Counted from the stretch's first letter, positions 7,334 to 15,855 are shown. The stretch: 36,239 nt of DNA from an uncultured Mordavella sp. (GCA_902406105.1 CABPCP010000030.1:1-36239); one strand, 5' to 3'. Numbers and translations: made by a program. The notes: generated by a model from the sequence alone, not told the origin.

Positions 7334-8644
7334 ATGCGGATCCAGAAAGAAAAGACCTTATATGAAAAATTGACGATCCTGACGGATGCTGCCAAATACG
7401 ATGTGGCCTGCACCTCCAGCGGCACTTCCAGAAAAGGAGACGGAACAGGTATGGGAAATTGTGAGCAGGCGGGCATCTGCCACAGCTTTTCAGCAGATGG
7501 ACGCTGTATTTCCCTTCTTAAGATTTTATTTACGAATGAGTGTATCTATGACTGCAAATACTGCATTAACCGCAGGACCAATGATGTGGAGCGGGTTTCT
7601 TTCACACCGGATGAAATCTGCCGGCTCACCATGGAATTCTACCGGAGAAATTATATTGAAGGCTTATTCTTAAGTTCCGGAGTCCTGATAAGTCCTGATT
7701 ATACAATGGAACTGATCTATGCCGCTTTGTATAGACTGCGGAAAGAATACCATTTCCAAGGATATATCCATGTGAAGGCAATCCCTGGAGCCAGCCAGGA
7801 GCTGATCCAGAGGACTGGGTTCCTGGCGGACCGGATGAGCGTCAATTTAGAACTGCCTACGGCGGAGGGCCTGCGGCTGCTGGCGCCCCACAAGACCAGA
7901 GAGAAGATTTTGACCCCAATGCGTCTCATTCAGGACCGCAGCCGGGAAAATAAGCAAGAACTGCAGATTTACCGCAGCGCGCCTCGGTTTGTTCCGGCGG
8001 GGCAGAGCACTCAGATGATCATCGGGGCTACACCGGAGACGGATTATCAGATCATCCAGGTGGCGGAGAGCCTTTATAAGAAATTTGAATTAAAGCGGGT
8101 TTTTTACTCCGCTTTTATCCATGTCAATGAGGATAAAGACCTTCCCGCCAGGACAGATGGAGGCCCTCCTCTCCTGAGGGAGCACAGGCTGTATCAGGCG
8201 GATTGGCTGCTGCGTTATTATCATTTTCAGGCGGAAGAACTGCTCTCGGAAGAGACCCCTAATTTCAACGTCCTGTTTGATCCAAAGTGCAACTGGGCCT
8301 TAAAGCATTTGGACTGTTTCCCGGTGGAAGTCAACCGGGCGGATTACCGGACGCTGCTGCGGGTCCCAGGCATCGGATATAAGTCGGCCCAGCGCATTGT
8401 GAAAGCAAGGCGGCTTGGGAATTTGGATTTCCCGGATATTAAGAAGATGGGAGTTGTGTTGAAAAGAGCGCAGTATTTCATTACCTGCGCAGGCCGGATG
8501 CTTTATCCGGTGAAGATGGAAGAGGACAGCATCACTCGGAATCTCCTTTCGGCAGGAGAAAAACTTCCCAGAGAAGTGAGGGAAATGGGGTACCGGCAGC
8601 TTTCGCTTTTTGACGATGTACGGTTTTTGGGAGGAATTTCATGA
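7334..8644 (+). CDS. Putative DNA modification/repair radical SAM protein (TIGR03916-type)
   Basis: This 436-residue radical SAM enzyme starts at ATG 7334 with GAAGGGGAAG just upstream. The in-frame ATG 7298 lacks a comparable site. The 4Fe-4S/SAM motif is Cys70-x3-Cys74-x2-Cys77 (CIYDCKYC). A helix-hairpin-helix DNA-binding motif (LRVPGIGYKSAQRIVKARR) sits near the C terminus. The family is predicted to repair or modify DNA by radical chemistry and is routinely paired with the protein encoded next, whose ATG overlaps this stop (ATGA at 8641-8644). Two LexA boxes in the promoter indicate induction by DNA damage. The exact lesion or base is not established as far as I know. Confidence 0.9.
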   Translation: MRIQKEKTLYEKLTILTDAAKYDVACTSSGTSRKGDGTGMGNCEQAGICHSFSADGRCISLLKILFTNECIYDCKYCINRRTNDVERVSFTPDEICRLTMEFYRRNYIEGLFLSSGVLISPDYTMELIYAALYRLRKEYHFQGYIHVKAIPGASQELIQRTGFLADRMSVNLELPTAEGLRLLAPHKTREKILTPMRLIQDRSRENKQELQIYRSAPRFVPAGQSTQMIIGATPETDYQIIQVAESLYKKFELKRVFYSAFIHVNEDKDLPARTDGGPPLLREHRLYQADWLLRYYHFQAEELLSEETPNFNVLFDPKCNWALKHLDCFPVEVNRADYRTLLRVPGIGYKSAQRIVKARRLGNLDFPDIKKMGVVLKRAQYFITCAGRMLYPVKMEEDSITRNLLSAGEKLPREVREMGYRQLSLFDDVRFLGGIS

Positions 8645-9411
8645 AGACGGTTTATATATGCACAGACACGGTAACGGGTATTTTTTCCGCTGTCTACGAT
8701 GCCTGGAATCCCGCAAGAAAGGGACAGGAATGTGGGATTGCGCTGAATGAGCAGGTGGAAGCCTGTCTGTTTTGCGAATATACAGAGGTAGAGGAGACCG
8801 CTCATAAGGCGGAAGCCGTGGCCAGATTGATCCGATGCCATCTGGGAAGTACCGCTTATCAGGAGATTTCCCAGGCGGTCCTGTCCTATGACGGGCGGAA
8901 AGGAGACGCGATCCTCCAGACTATGCTGGAGGCAAGGAAGCTTCCAGACAGCGGCAGGATCATGGAGCATTTGAGCAATCCATGGGTAGGACAAGTTTTT
9001 GAGATGAGCCGTCAGGTGGGATGCGAAGCCCATCATCTGAAGGGGTTTCTCCGGTTCCGTGAGTTGGATAACGGGATTCTTTACGGGGAGATCGCGCCCA
9101 GATCACAAGTGCTGTCCTGCCTGGCTCCTCATTTTGCCGACCGGCTTCCAAAAGAGAACTGGATGATCCGCGATCTGAATTATCAGATGCTGGCTGTTCA
9201 TGAAGCTGGAAAGCAATGGGTGCTGGTATGGGATCAGGAAATGGAAGAGGAGAAACTGAGCGTTCTGTCCGGAGAGGAGGAGAAATACGCCAGACTGTGG
9301 AAGGATTTTTGTCAGGCGATTTCTATTGCTTCCAGAGAGAATCCCAAGTGCCAGCTTCATAATCTGCCTCTAAGGTTCCGGCCCTATATGACAGAGTTTG
9401 AAAGGCGGTGA
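8641..9411 (+). CDS. TIGR03915/DUF4130-type DNA metabolism protein, partner of the radical SAM enzyme
   Basis: This 256-residue protein overlaps the radical SAM gene by 4 bases, so the two are translationally coupled. The opening (VYICTDTVTGIFSAVYDAW) and the core RFRELDNGILYGEIAPRSQVLSCLAPHFADRLP are characteristic of this family, which in other bacteria can be fused to a uracil-DNA-glycosylase-like domain. No such domain is present here. The family is assumed to assist the radical SAM protein in DNA repair; the biochemical role is unknown. The operon promoter at 7229 with its two LexA sites should also control this gene. Confidence 0.85.
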   Translation: MKTVYICTDTVTGIFSAVYDAWNPARKGQECGIALNEQVEACLFCEYTEVEETAHKAEAVARLIRCHLGSTAYQEISQAVLSYDGRKGDAILQTMLEARKLPDSGRIMEHLSNPWVGQVFEMSRQVGCEAHHLKGFLRFRELDNGILYGEIAPRSQVLSCLAPHFADRLPKENWMIRDLNYQMLAVHEAGKQWVLVWDQEMEEEKLSVLSGEEEKYARLWKDFCQAISIASRENPKCQLHNLPLRFRPYMTEFERR

Positions 9412-9422
9412 CGGAAGGTTTC

Positions 9423-9451
9423 TTGTGCCTTTTGGCGTCCGGGTGTATAAT
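9423..9451 (+). promoter_or_regulatory. Sigma-A promoter upstream of the helicase-nuclease gene
   Basis: TTGTGC at 9423-9428 and TATAAT at 9446-9451 are 17 bases apart. The start of transcription would fall near 9458, which argues against translation from the ATG at 9460 and for the one at 9529. No LexA box is seen here, unlike the upstream operon. Confidence 0.7.
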
Positions 9452-9528
9452 GTGGTATCATGATCTGCGGAACGAAGGAGCGGAAGAGACGGAGCCGCAG
9501 AAACCGCGGGGAGAGGAAAACGATAGAC

Positions 9529-11907
9529 ATGGAACAGCCACATGTAAGAATATCCGTGCGCGCACTGGTAGAATTTATCCTGCGCGGCGGTGATATCGAC
9601 AATCGAATGGGCGGAATGGATAAAGAGGCCATGCTGCTGGGAGCAAAGCTGCACCGAAAGATTCAAAGGAGTATGGGAGCAGGATATCACCCGGAAGTCT
9701 CTCTGCGATTTGAGGTTCCCTGTAAGGAATTTGTGCTGGAGATCGAAGGCAGGGCAGATGGCGTATGGAAAACCCCAAAAGGAGTGGTGATCGATGAAAT
9801 CAAAGGGAGCTTCAAAGAACTTTCCCTTTTGGAAGAACCGGTGGAGGTCCATTTGGCCCAGGCCCGATGTTATGCGTATATCTATGCTCAGCAGAATGGT
9901 TTGTCGGAGATCGGCGTTCAGATGACCTACTGTCATTTGGAGACTGAGGAATTGAAACGGTTTCAAAGCGTGTACGCCATACAGGAGCTGAAGACCTGGT
10001 TTTATGAGTTGGCGGGGAAGTATGAAAAATGGGCCCGGTACCGAATTCAATGGGAGAAGAAGCGGAATCAGTCTATCCAGAAGGTGGAGTTTCCTTTCCC
10101 ATACCGGGAAGGCCAGCGCAAACTGGTCGCTTCTGTTTACCGCACGATCCAGCAGAAAAAGGAATTATTCATCCAAGCGCCTACAGGAGTAGGAAAGACT
10201 ATGGCTTGTGTTTTCCCGGCGGTGCGTGCGGTAGGAGAAGGGCTGGGAGAGAAGATCTTCTATCTGACCGCAAAGACCATCACCCGCACGGTGGCATGGC
10301 AGGCTTTTGAGATCTTGAAGGAACAGGCATTGCGGATGAAAGTACTGGTGCTGACTGCTAAGGAGAAGATCTGCTTTTGTGAAAAACAAGAGTGTAATCC
10401 AGAGGCATGCCCGTATGCTAAGGGACATTTTGACCGGGTCAATGACGCGGTCTATGAGTTGTTGACTTCCTCTGATGAGATGAGTCGGGAGATCGTAGAA
10501 GAGCAGGCAAGGAAATGGAAAGTCTGCCCGCATGAGATGAGCTTGGATGTGGCCGAGTGGGTGGATGCGGTCATTTGTGACTATAATTACGTGTTTGATC
10601 CCAATGCCCATCTTCGGCGTTTCTTTGGAGATGGAATGAAAGGGGAGTATCTGTTTCTCATTGATGAGGCCCATAATCTGGTAGAGCGCGGAAGGGAGAT
10701 GTACAGCGCCGGGATTTACAAGGAAGATGTGCTGAAGATCAAACGGACGGTGAAAGAAGAAGACGGGAAACTGGCGAAAAGACTGGAAGACTGCAACCGT
10801 CAGATGCTGGCTCTTAAACGGGAGTGTGAGGGATGTCAGATCCTGGAAAGCGTATCTTCCCTGTATCTTAAGCTTTTGAATCTGACAGGAGAACTGGAGA
10901 GATATTTGGAGGAACACAAAAAGCCAGATGAGAAAAGAGAAGAAGTGCTGGAATTTTATTTTGAGGTGTGCCGGTTCATCAACACTTATGACCGGCTGGA
11001 CGAAAACTATCTGATCTATTCAGAACTGGAAGAATCGGGAAGATTTCTGATAAGACTTTTCTGCGTCAATCCTTCCAGAAATCTGCAGAGTTTCTTGGAA
11101 AAGGGAAGCAGCGCGGTCTTTTTTTCCGCCACTCTGCTTCCGATCCGTTATTATAAGAACCTTTTGAGTACAGAAGAAGAGGTGTACGCCATCTATGCAG
11201 AGTCTCCCTTTGATCCGGCGAATCGACTGCTGCTTTTGGGGAAAGACGTCAGCACCAGATATACCCGCAGAGGAGAAGGGATGTATCGCAGATATGCCAG
11301 ATATCTTCTGGCCGCGGCGGAAGGAAAGCAGGGAAATTATATCGCGTTCTTCCCTTCCTACCGGTTTATGGAAGCGGTCTATGAGGAATTTCAGAAACTT
11401 TTGGAAGAAGAAGCGCTAAGAGAGGGCGGAACAGGAGAGCGCCAGATTGACTGCGTGATGCAGTCGCAGCATATGACCGAAGAAGCCAGGGAGATCTTCC
11501 TGGAGAATTTTGAGGAAGAACGGGACAGGAGTCTGATGGGATTCTGTGTGATGGGAGGCATCTTCGCGGAAGGCATCGATCTTACAGAAGACCGATTGAT
11601 CGGGGCGGTCATTGTAGGAACGGGACTGCCCCAAGTCTGCCGAGAGAGAGAACTTTTGAAAACTTACTTTGAGGGAAAAGGGCAGAGAGGGTTCGATTAT
11701 GCTTATCTGTATCCGGGAATGAACAAGGTGCTCCAGTCTGCGGGCAGAGTGATCCGTACCGATGAAGACCGGGGAGTGATCCTGCTTTTGGACGACCGGT
11801 TTGGAGATGCGAGATATCAGGAGACCTTTCCGAGAGAGTGGGAGAAGATTGTTCCCTGCAGTCTGTCCGGCGTGAAAGAGAAGTTAAGAGAGTTTTGGGA
11901 GACTTGA
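9529..11907 (+). CDS. XPD/DinG-type iron-sulfur DNA helicase with N-terminal RecB/Cas4-like nuclease domain
   Basis: This 792-residue protein starts at ATG 9529, with GGGAGAGG at 9509-9516. The N-terminal 160 residues look like a PD-(D/E)xK nuclease: GAKLHRKIQ (GxxxH-type motif), Asp77 in GRADG, Glu90-x-Lys92 (DEIKG), and Gln111-x3-Tyr115 (QARCY). The helicase part follows: Walker A with Lys223 (TGVGKT), an iron-sulfur region with Cys282, Cys284, Cys289, Cys294 and Cys333 as candidate ligands, and the DEAH box at 379-382. The C-terminal DEAD_2-type motor ends with SAGRVIRTDEDRG. It probably unwinds and trims damaged DNA. It sits 117 bases behind the SOS-controlled repair pair but has its own promoter. 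Confidence 0.9.
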   Translation: MEQPHVRISVRALVEFILRGGDIDNRMGGMDKEAMLLGAKLHRKIQRSMGAGYHPEVSLRFEVPCKEFVLEIEGRADGVWKTPKGVVIDEIKGSFKELSLLEEPVEVHLAQARCYAYIYAQQNGLSEIGVQMTYCHLETEELKRFQSVYAIQELKTWFYELAGKYEKWARYRIQWEKKRNQSIQKVEFPFPYREGQRKLVASVYRTIQQKKELFIQAPTGVGKTMACVFPAVRAVGEGLGEKIFYLTAKTITRTVAWQAFEILKEQALRMKVLVLTAKEKICFCEKQECNPEACPYAKGHFDRVNDAVYELLTSSDEMSREIVEEQARKWKVCPHEMSLDVAEWVDAVICDYNYVFDPNAHLRRFFGDGMKGEYLFLIDEAHNLVERGREMYSAGIYKEDVLKIKRTVKEEDGKLAKRLEDCNRQMLALKRECEGCQILESVSSLYLKLLNLTGELERYLEEHKKPDEKREEVLEFYFEVCRFINTYDRLDENYLIYSELEESGRFLIRLFCVNPSRNLQSFLEKGSSAVFFSATLLPIRYYKNLLSTEEEVYAIYAESPFDPANRLLLLGKDVSTRYTRRGEGMYRRYARYLLAAAEGKQGNYIAFFPSYRFMEAVYEEFQKLLEEEALREGGTGERQIDCVMQSQHMTEEAREIFLENFEEERDRSLMGFCVMGGIFAEGIDLTEDRLIGAVIVGTGLPQVCRERELLKTYFEGKGQRGFDYAYLYPGMNKVLQSAGRVIRTDEDRGVILLLDDRFGDARYQETFPREWEKIVPCSLSGVKEKLREFWET

Positions 11908-11945
11908 TCCTGTGCGTGGATCTGGATTTTGAACGGTATATAGAA

Positions 11946-11975
11946 AAGCGGAGCCCGTTGGTCAGGCTCCGCTTT
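11946..11975. terminator. Bidirectional terminator between convergent helicase and ABC permease genes
   Basis: The stem GCGGAGCC (11949-11956) pairs with GGCTCCGC (11965-11972) around an 8-base loop. It is flanked by AAA on the left and TTT on the right, so it can serve transcripts from both directions. Confidence 0.75.
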
Positions 11976-11982
11976 GGTCTTT

Positions 11983-12810
11983 CTAGGAAAGATTTATTTT
12001 CCGGCTGAAGATTTTCCAAGTGATAAGATATAGGATGATCCCTGTAATGACCGACCATACGACTGAAAATTGAATTGTTTTCCCCAGGTATTCGCCCAGA
12101 TACATAGAAGAAGAGCCGTCTGAAGGCACCAGTGCCTGGGAAGATAATCCAATGACCAGCATGATGGCATAGGAGATCATGGAAAATATCGTGGAAATGG
12201 CAAAATAGCACGCCACTGCCCCGATTACACGGTGACTGGAAAAAAGCTGTCCCAGGACAACAGACGCATAGATCATGGCTACCGAAGAAAAGCCTGAGAG
12301 AAGACTCAAGATCAGCAGGAAACCAACGATAGCCGGAACAGAAGGAAGGGTGTAAGATCCTGTAAATCCCATGGCTTCCATTACAGCCTCCTTATTATCC
12401 TGGAAAAGCTCCATTACATTTGGCGGAAACGCCACAATGTAGATGGAAAGAAGCAAAAGAGCCATATCCACGGCGGTCCAGATACCGCCGGAAATGGTTT
12501 TGGCCAGAAGAAGGATTCCCCGGCTCACCGGCAGGGTGTTGGTCAGATATCCTTCATCTGAGAAAAGATTCTTGTAAAACCGGACCGCAACGATGATGGA
12601 GGTGGCAAAGCTTGCCCCCATTACGATCAAGGAATAAAGAAGGATGGTAAGAGCCATAAGGATATTGGAGCTGTCTTCTACATCCTCTAATTGAATCTGG
12701 CCAGTCATAAATATCCGCATCAGAAAAGCGGAAAGCAGCAAGAAAGCATGGACCAGAATCAGCACCTTGCTTGTGGATTTTAAGTCATATTTGATCAGTT
12801 TCCCTAACAT
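11983..12810 (-). CDS. ABC-2 type transporter permease (Ytr-like)
   Basis: This 275-residue membrane protein begins MLGKLIKYDLKSTSKVLILVHAF, the usual N terminus of clostridial ABC-2 permeases. About six hydrophobic segments are visible, including residues 14-33, 48-72, 100-127 and the last stretch near residues 235-265. Its start overlaps the end of the ATPase gene by 7 bases, which suggests coupled translation and a two-component exporter. The GntR regulator upstream is of the type that controls such transporters in response to cell-envelope-active compounds. The exported substrate cannot be read from sequence. Confidence 0.87.
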   Translation of the reverse strand: MLGKLIKYDLKSTSKVLILVHAFLLLSAFLMRIFMTGQIQLEDVEDSSNILMALTILLYSLIVMGASFATSIIVAVRFYKNLFSDEGYLTNTLPVSRGILLLAKTISGGIWTAVDMALLLLSIYIVAFPPNVMELFQDNKEAVMEAMGFTGSYTLPSVPAIVGFLLILSLLSGFSSVAMIYASVVLGQLFSSHRVIGAVACYFAISTIFSMISYAIMLVIGLSSQALVPSDGSSSMYLGEYLGKTIQFSVVWSVITGIILYLITWKIFSRKINLS

Positions 12811-13505
12811 CTGAACACCTCCCGGAACATTGCATCTACCGATTTTCCCTGCTCGGTGCGGATCTCGTCTACTTCCGCGTTGAGCACGATCTGTCCCTGC
12901 CGGATGAAGAGAACCCGGTCCAGAATGTTTTCTACATCGTAAATGAGATGGGTAGAGAGAAGGACGGTTGCTTCATCGTTGTAATTTGCAAGGATCGTAC
13001 GCAGAATATAATCTCTGGCGGCAGGGTCTACTCCGCCGATGGGTTCATCCAGGATGTAAAGCTTGGCGTCCCGACTCATGACCAACACAAGCTGTACCTT
13101 CTCCCGGCTTCCTTTGGAGAGGGTCTTCAGACGGACATTTGGTTCGATTCCCAGATCTTTTAACATCGCATTGGCCCGGTCGGTAGAAAAATCCTCATAA
13201 AAATCCGCAAAAAGTCGAATGATCTCCTGGATTTTCATAGAATCATCCAGATACGTACGTTCTGGAAGATAGGAAACGATCTTTTTTGTCTCCGTACCGG
13301 GTTCCTTTCCATCGATCAAGATCCTTCCGCTGGTAGGCGCCAAAAGGTCGTTGATCATCTTGATCAAAGTTGTTTTTCCGCTTCCGTTTGGCCCCAGAAG
13401 TCCTACGATCTGCCCCCGCTCAAGAGTCAGATTCAGATTGTTCAGGGCATAATATGAACTATGATACTGTTTGGAAAGCCCCTGACATTCTAAAATCGGA
13501 TTCAT
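12804..13505 (-). CDS. ABC transporter ATP-binding protein (YtrB-like)
   Basis: This 233-residue ATPase powers the adjacent ABC-2 permease. Visible motifs are Walker A GPNGSGKTT (about residues 38-46), the signature LSKGSREKVQ, Walker B LYILDEPIGG followed by the D-loop, and the H-loop in LLSTHL. A GGAGGAAC ribosome site lies just upstream, inside the end of the regulator gene; the two genes are separated by one base. The LSKGS signature deviates slightly from LSGGQ, which is common in this exporter class. Cytoplasmic face of the membrane. Confidence 0.94.
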   Translation of the reverse strand: MNPILECQGLSKQYHSSYYALNNLNLTLERGQIVGLLGPNGSGKTTLIKMINDLLAPTSGRILIDGKEPGTETKKIVSYLPERTYLDDSMKIQEIIRLFADFYEDFSTDRANAMLKDLGIEPNVRLKTLSKGSREKVQLVLVMSRDAKLYILDEPIGGVDPAARDYILRTILANYNDEATVLLSTHLIYDVENILDRVLFIRQGQIVLNAEVDEIRTEQGKSVDAMFREVFRC

Positions 13506-13506
13506 G

Positions 13507-13875
13507 TTATTGTTCCTCCTTTATTGCTTCCTGGATCAGCGCAAGAGTTTCCTCCTTTGGGAAACCAAGCTGTCTCATTTTCTCAAAAAAATCACGGACA
13601 TGTTCCTGCGCAAGCCGGTTTTTTAATTCCTTTAGCATATGTTTATCCTCCGTAATAAATCTCCCGCTGGTCCGCTGTGAATATACAAGACCGCTCCGTT
13701 CCAGCTCGGAGAGCGCTTTCTGCATGGTGTTGGGATTGACAGCGGCGTCAAGAGCCAGTTCCCGTACGGACGGCAGCCGGTCTCCGGGTTTATATGCACC
13801 GGAGATGATATCCTGTTGGATCCTTTCCATAAGCTGCAGATAGATCGGTCGGTCGTTTGATAAATCCCATGGCAT
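13507..13875 (-). CDS. GntR-family regulator, YtrA subfamily
   Basis: This 122-residue repressor uses ATG at 13875-13873, preceded by GCGAGGTGA. A longer in-frame reading from 13920 would begin inside the operator and is unlikely. The N-terminal winged helix starts with DRPIYLQLMERIQQDIISG and contains the recognition helix VNPNTMQKALSELERSGLV. A short C-terminal helical tail (about 40 residues) is typical of YtrA proteins, which lack a large ligand domain. It is first in an operon with the ABC exporter, and a perfect palindrome at 13899-13920 overlaps its promoter, so it most likely represses its own operon until an inducer appears. Confidence 0.92.
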   Translation of the reverse strand: MPWDLSNDRPIYLQLMERIQQDIISGAYKPGDRLPSVRELALDAAVNPNTMQKALSELERSGLVYSQRTSGRFITEDKHMLKELKNRLAQEHVRDFFEKMRQLGFPKEETLALIQEAIKEEQ

Positions 13876-13898
13876 CGATTTCACCTCGCTTCCGGGTT

Positions 13899-13920
13899 TT
13901 GTATTATCTATATAATACAA
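13899..13920. promoter_or_regulatory. YtrA-type operator palindrome
   Basis: Two 9-base arms, TTGTATTAT (13899-13907) and ATAATACAA (13912-13920), are exact reverse complements around the 4-base spacer CTAT. The site lies across the expected transcription start of the minus-strand operon, a typical autoregulatory operator. Confidence 0.82.
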
Positions 13921-13945
13921 TAATACGTTAAAATAAGAATGTCAA
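13917..13945 (-). promoter_or_regulatory. Promoter of the GntR-ABC exporter operon
   Basis: On the minus strand TTGACA (13945-13940) and TATTGT (13922-13917) are 17 bases apart. The -10 element overlaps the right arm of the operator palindrome. Confidence 0.65.
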
Positions 13946-14020
13946 GAGAAATCAGAAAGATGTATATAGGGTCCTAACATGGATTTTATCAGATTCCTGT
14001 AGAAAAGAATAGAAGATATC

Positions 14021-14029
14021 TGTTATACT
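14021..14029 (+). promoter_or_regulatory. Extended -10 promoter before the HAD phosphatase gene
   Basis: TG-T-TATACT at 14021-14029 is an extended -10 element. No good -35 is visible at 16-18 bases. The start of transcription would be near 14036, so translation from the ATG at 14032 is not possible from this promoter. Confidence 0.5.
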
Positions 14030-14061
14030 GGATGGAAGACGGTAGGAGAAGGAGAAAAGCA

Positions 14062-14880
14062 GTGCTTCAGGAAAAGAAATATTTTTTGTTTGATATAGAC
14101 GGCACTTTGGCGGTGGATGATACTTTGTTTGACGGAAGCAGAGAATTGATCGAGTATATCAATACGGTCGGAGGCAAGTCTTTTTATATTACCAACAATT
14201 CTATGAAAAGCAGAAAAGATTATGTGAAGAAATTTGCCAGGTGGGGGATCGAGACGGAGGAGAGCCAGTTTATGACGGCATCTTATGCCGCGTGCCGATA
14301 TCTGGCCCAGAATTACCAAGGGAAGAAGCTTTTCGTTTTGGGAACGCCTTCTTTTGTGGAGGAAGTAAAAAGCTTTGGCTTGAAAGTGACTGATCAGGCG
14401 GAAGAGGATGTGGCCTGTGTGGTAGTGGGTTTTGACAGTACGCTGGATTATCCAAAGGTGGAGAAGGCCTGCCAGCTTTTGTTCCGGCCGGAAGTAGACT
14501 ACATCGGGACCAATCCGGACCTGCGCTGTCCCACTGCTTATGGTTTTATGCCGGACTGCGGCGGAATCTGTCGGATGCTGAATGTGACCACAGACCGGGA
14601 GCCTTTATATATCGGGAAGCCTAATAAAGAAATTGTTTTTATGTGCATGGAACAAGTGGGGGCGGATAAGCGGGAAATATTGGTTGCGGGAGACCGTCTG
14701 TATACGGATATTGCCTGTGGGATCAACGCTGGAGTGGAGACTGCTCTGGTATATACAGGAGAGGCAAAAGCAGAAGATCTTGCCAAGACTTCCTATCAGC
14801 CCGACTATATTTACCGGAACATTCGGGAATTATATGAAGCTTTTCGCGCGGAATTTGAGAATTCTAAGGCGAGGGAATGA
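14062..14880 (+). CDS. HAD-superfamily (class IIA, NagD-like) phosphatase
   Basis: This is a 272-residue protein if started at GTG 14062, which has GGAGAAGG at 14046-14053. The ATG at 14032 lies too close to the promoter. HAD motif I FDIDGTLAVDD supplies the nucleophile and acid/base aspartates; motif II is YITNNS; the lysine lies in GKPNKEI; and motif IV is VAGDRLYTDIACGINAG. The insertion between motifs II and III matches the C2 cap of NagD-type enzymes, which remove phosphate from small sugar or nucleoside monophosphates. The physiological substrate is unknown. The next gene begins within 11 bases, indicating co-transcription. Confidence 0.92.
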   Translation: MLQEKKYFLFDIDGTLAVDDTLFDGSRELIEYINTVGGKSFYITNNSMKSRKDYVKKFARWGIETEESQFMTASYAACRYLAQNYQGKKLFVLGTPSFVEEVKSFGLKVTDQAEEDVACVVVGFDSTLDYPKVEKACQLLFRPEVDYIGTNPDLRCPTAYGFMPDCGGICRMLNVTTDREPLYIGKPNKEIVFMCMEQVGADKREILVAGDRLYTDIACGINAGVETALVYTGEAKAEDLAKTSYQPDYIYRNIRELYEAFRAEFENSKARE

Positions 14881-14891
14881 AGGAGGAATAC

Positions 14892-15818
14892 ATGAAACGG
14901 TTTAAAATATTGGCGGGGAGCTTAGCTTTGCTGGCCTTTTTTGAGAATCTCCGGGAACTTCATGGATTTCAGGTCACAGAGTACGCGATTGCCTCAGAAA
15001 AGCTGGCGGATCTGAAGGAAGAAGCAAAGATTTTGTTTTTAAGCGATCTGCACAATCATAGATATGGAAAGGAAAATGAATGGCTGCTGGCGGCAGTCAG
15101 AAAGACAGCGCCAGATCTGATCTTGATCGGCGGGGATATGCTGGTAGGGAAAAATGGACATCCTGTTGGACCTGCTCTGGAATTTGTGAAAAAACTTCCT
15201 TCCATTGCCCCGGTCTATTATGCCAATGGGAATCATGAACAGCGGATGAAGGAGCATCCAGACAGGTATGAGGAATCTTATTTTGAGTATAAGGAAGCGT
15301 TAGAAAATGCCGGGGCGGTATTTCTGGAGAATCAGACGGTGGAGTGCCCTTTGAAAGGAGCCGGCCTTCGCCTTACGGGATTGGAAATCCCGATGGACGG
15401 CTATACACGTTTTCATAAGAGGGAATTGGAACAAAGCGAGATCAAAGAGCGGATCGGAGCCTGTGACACAAAAGAATTTTCTATCCTGCTGGCCCATAAT
15501 CCATCTTATATAGAGGAATATGCGCGGTGGGGAGCGGATCTTATCTTGTCCGGGCATTTTCACGGAGGACTGGTGCGGCTGCCAGGAATCGGCGCGGTAC
15601 TGTCCCCCAGCTTTCAATTATTCCCTCCGTATTCCGGCGGCAGATATCGGGAAGGAAATCAGGAGATCATTGTGAGCAGGGGCCTAGGAACCCATACGTT
15701 TCACATTCGTTTGGGCAATCCGGCGGAAGCTGTTTTGCTCCGGCTGAGAGGAACATCCCGGGATTGTGACGGGAAAGCTTCCGGGAATACTTGTGCAAAA
15801 GGAGAAAATCCTGTATAA
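14892..15818 (+). CDS. Membrane-anchored metallophosphoesterase (YkuE/YaeI-like)
   Basis: This 308-residue protein starts at ATG 14892 behind AAGGAGGAATAC. An N-terminal hydrophobic stretch (FKILAGSLALLAFF) probably anchors it or is a leader. The calcineurin-like metal site is complete: LSDLHNHRYG, GGDM, GNHEQR, LAHNP and GHFHGG. Such enzymes cleave phosphodiesters or lipid pyrophosphates such as UDP-diacylglucosamine in some homologs, but the substrate here is not evident. It follows the HAD phosphatase closely. The last bases of the gene contain a promoter for scpA. Confidence 0.9.
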   Translation: MKRFKILAGSLALLAFFENLRELHGFQVTEYAIASEKLADLKEEAKILFLSDLHNHRYGKENEWLLAAVRKTAPDLILIGGDMLVGKNGHPVGPALEFVKKLPSIAPVYYANGNHEQRMKEHPDRYEESYFEYKEALENAGAVFLENQTVECPLKGAGLRLTGLEIPMDGYTRFHKRELEQSEIKERIGACDTKEFSILLAHNPSYIEEYARWGADLILSGHFHGGLVRLPGIGAVLSPSFQLFPPYSGGRYREGNQEIIVSRGLGTHTFHIRLGNPAEAVLLRLRGTSRDCDGKASGNTCAKGENPV

Positions 15819-15819
15819 T
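15791..15819 (+). promoter_or_regulatory. Sigma-A promoter of scpAB
   Basis: TTGTGC at 15791-15796 and TATAAT at 15814-15819 are 17 bases apart. The promoter overlaps the 3' end of the metallophosphoesterase gene, giving scpAB independent transcription. Confidence 0.72.
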
Positions 15820-15855
15820 AATAAAGTTGCCATTAGGAAAGTATGAGGAAGACAG

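Noticed and set aside
9460..9528. In-frame ATG at 9460 for the helicase-nuclease gene
   Set aside because: It lies within 9 bases of the -10 element with no ribosome site, and the added residues are low-complexity and arginine-rich.
14032..14061. ATG at 14032 as the start of the HAD phosphatase gene
   Set aside because: It begins 3 bases after the TATACT -10, so it would not be in the message; GTG 14062 has a proper ribosome site.
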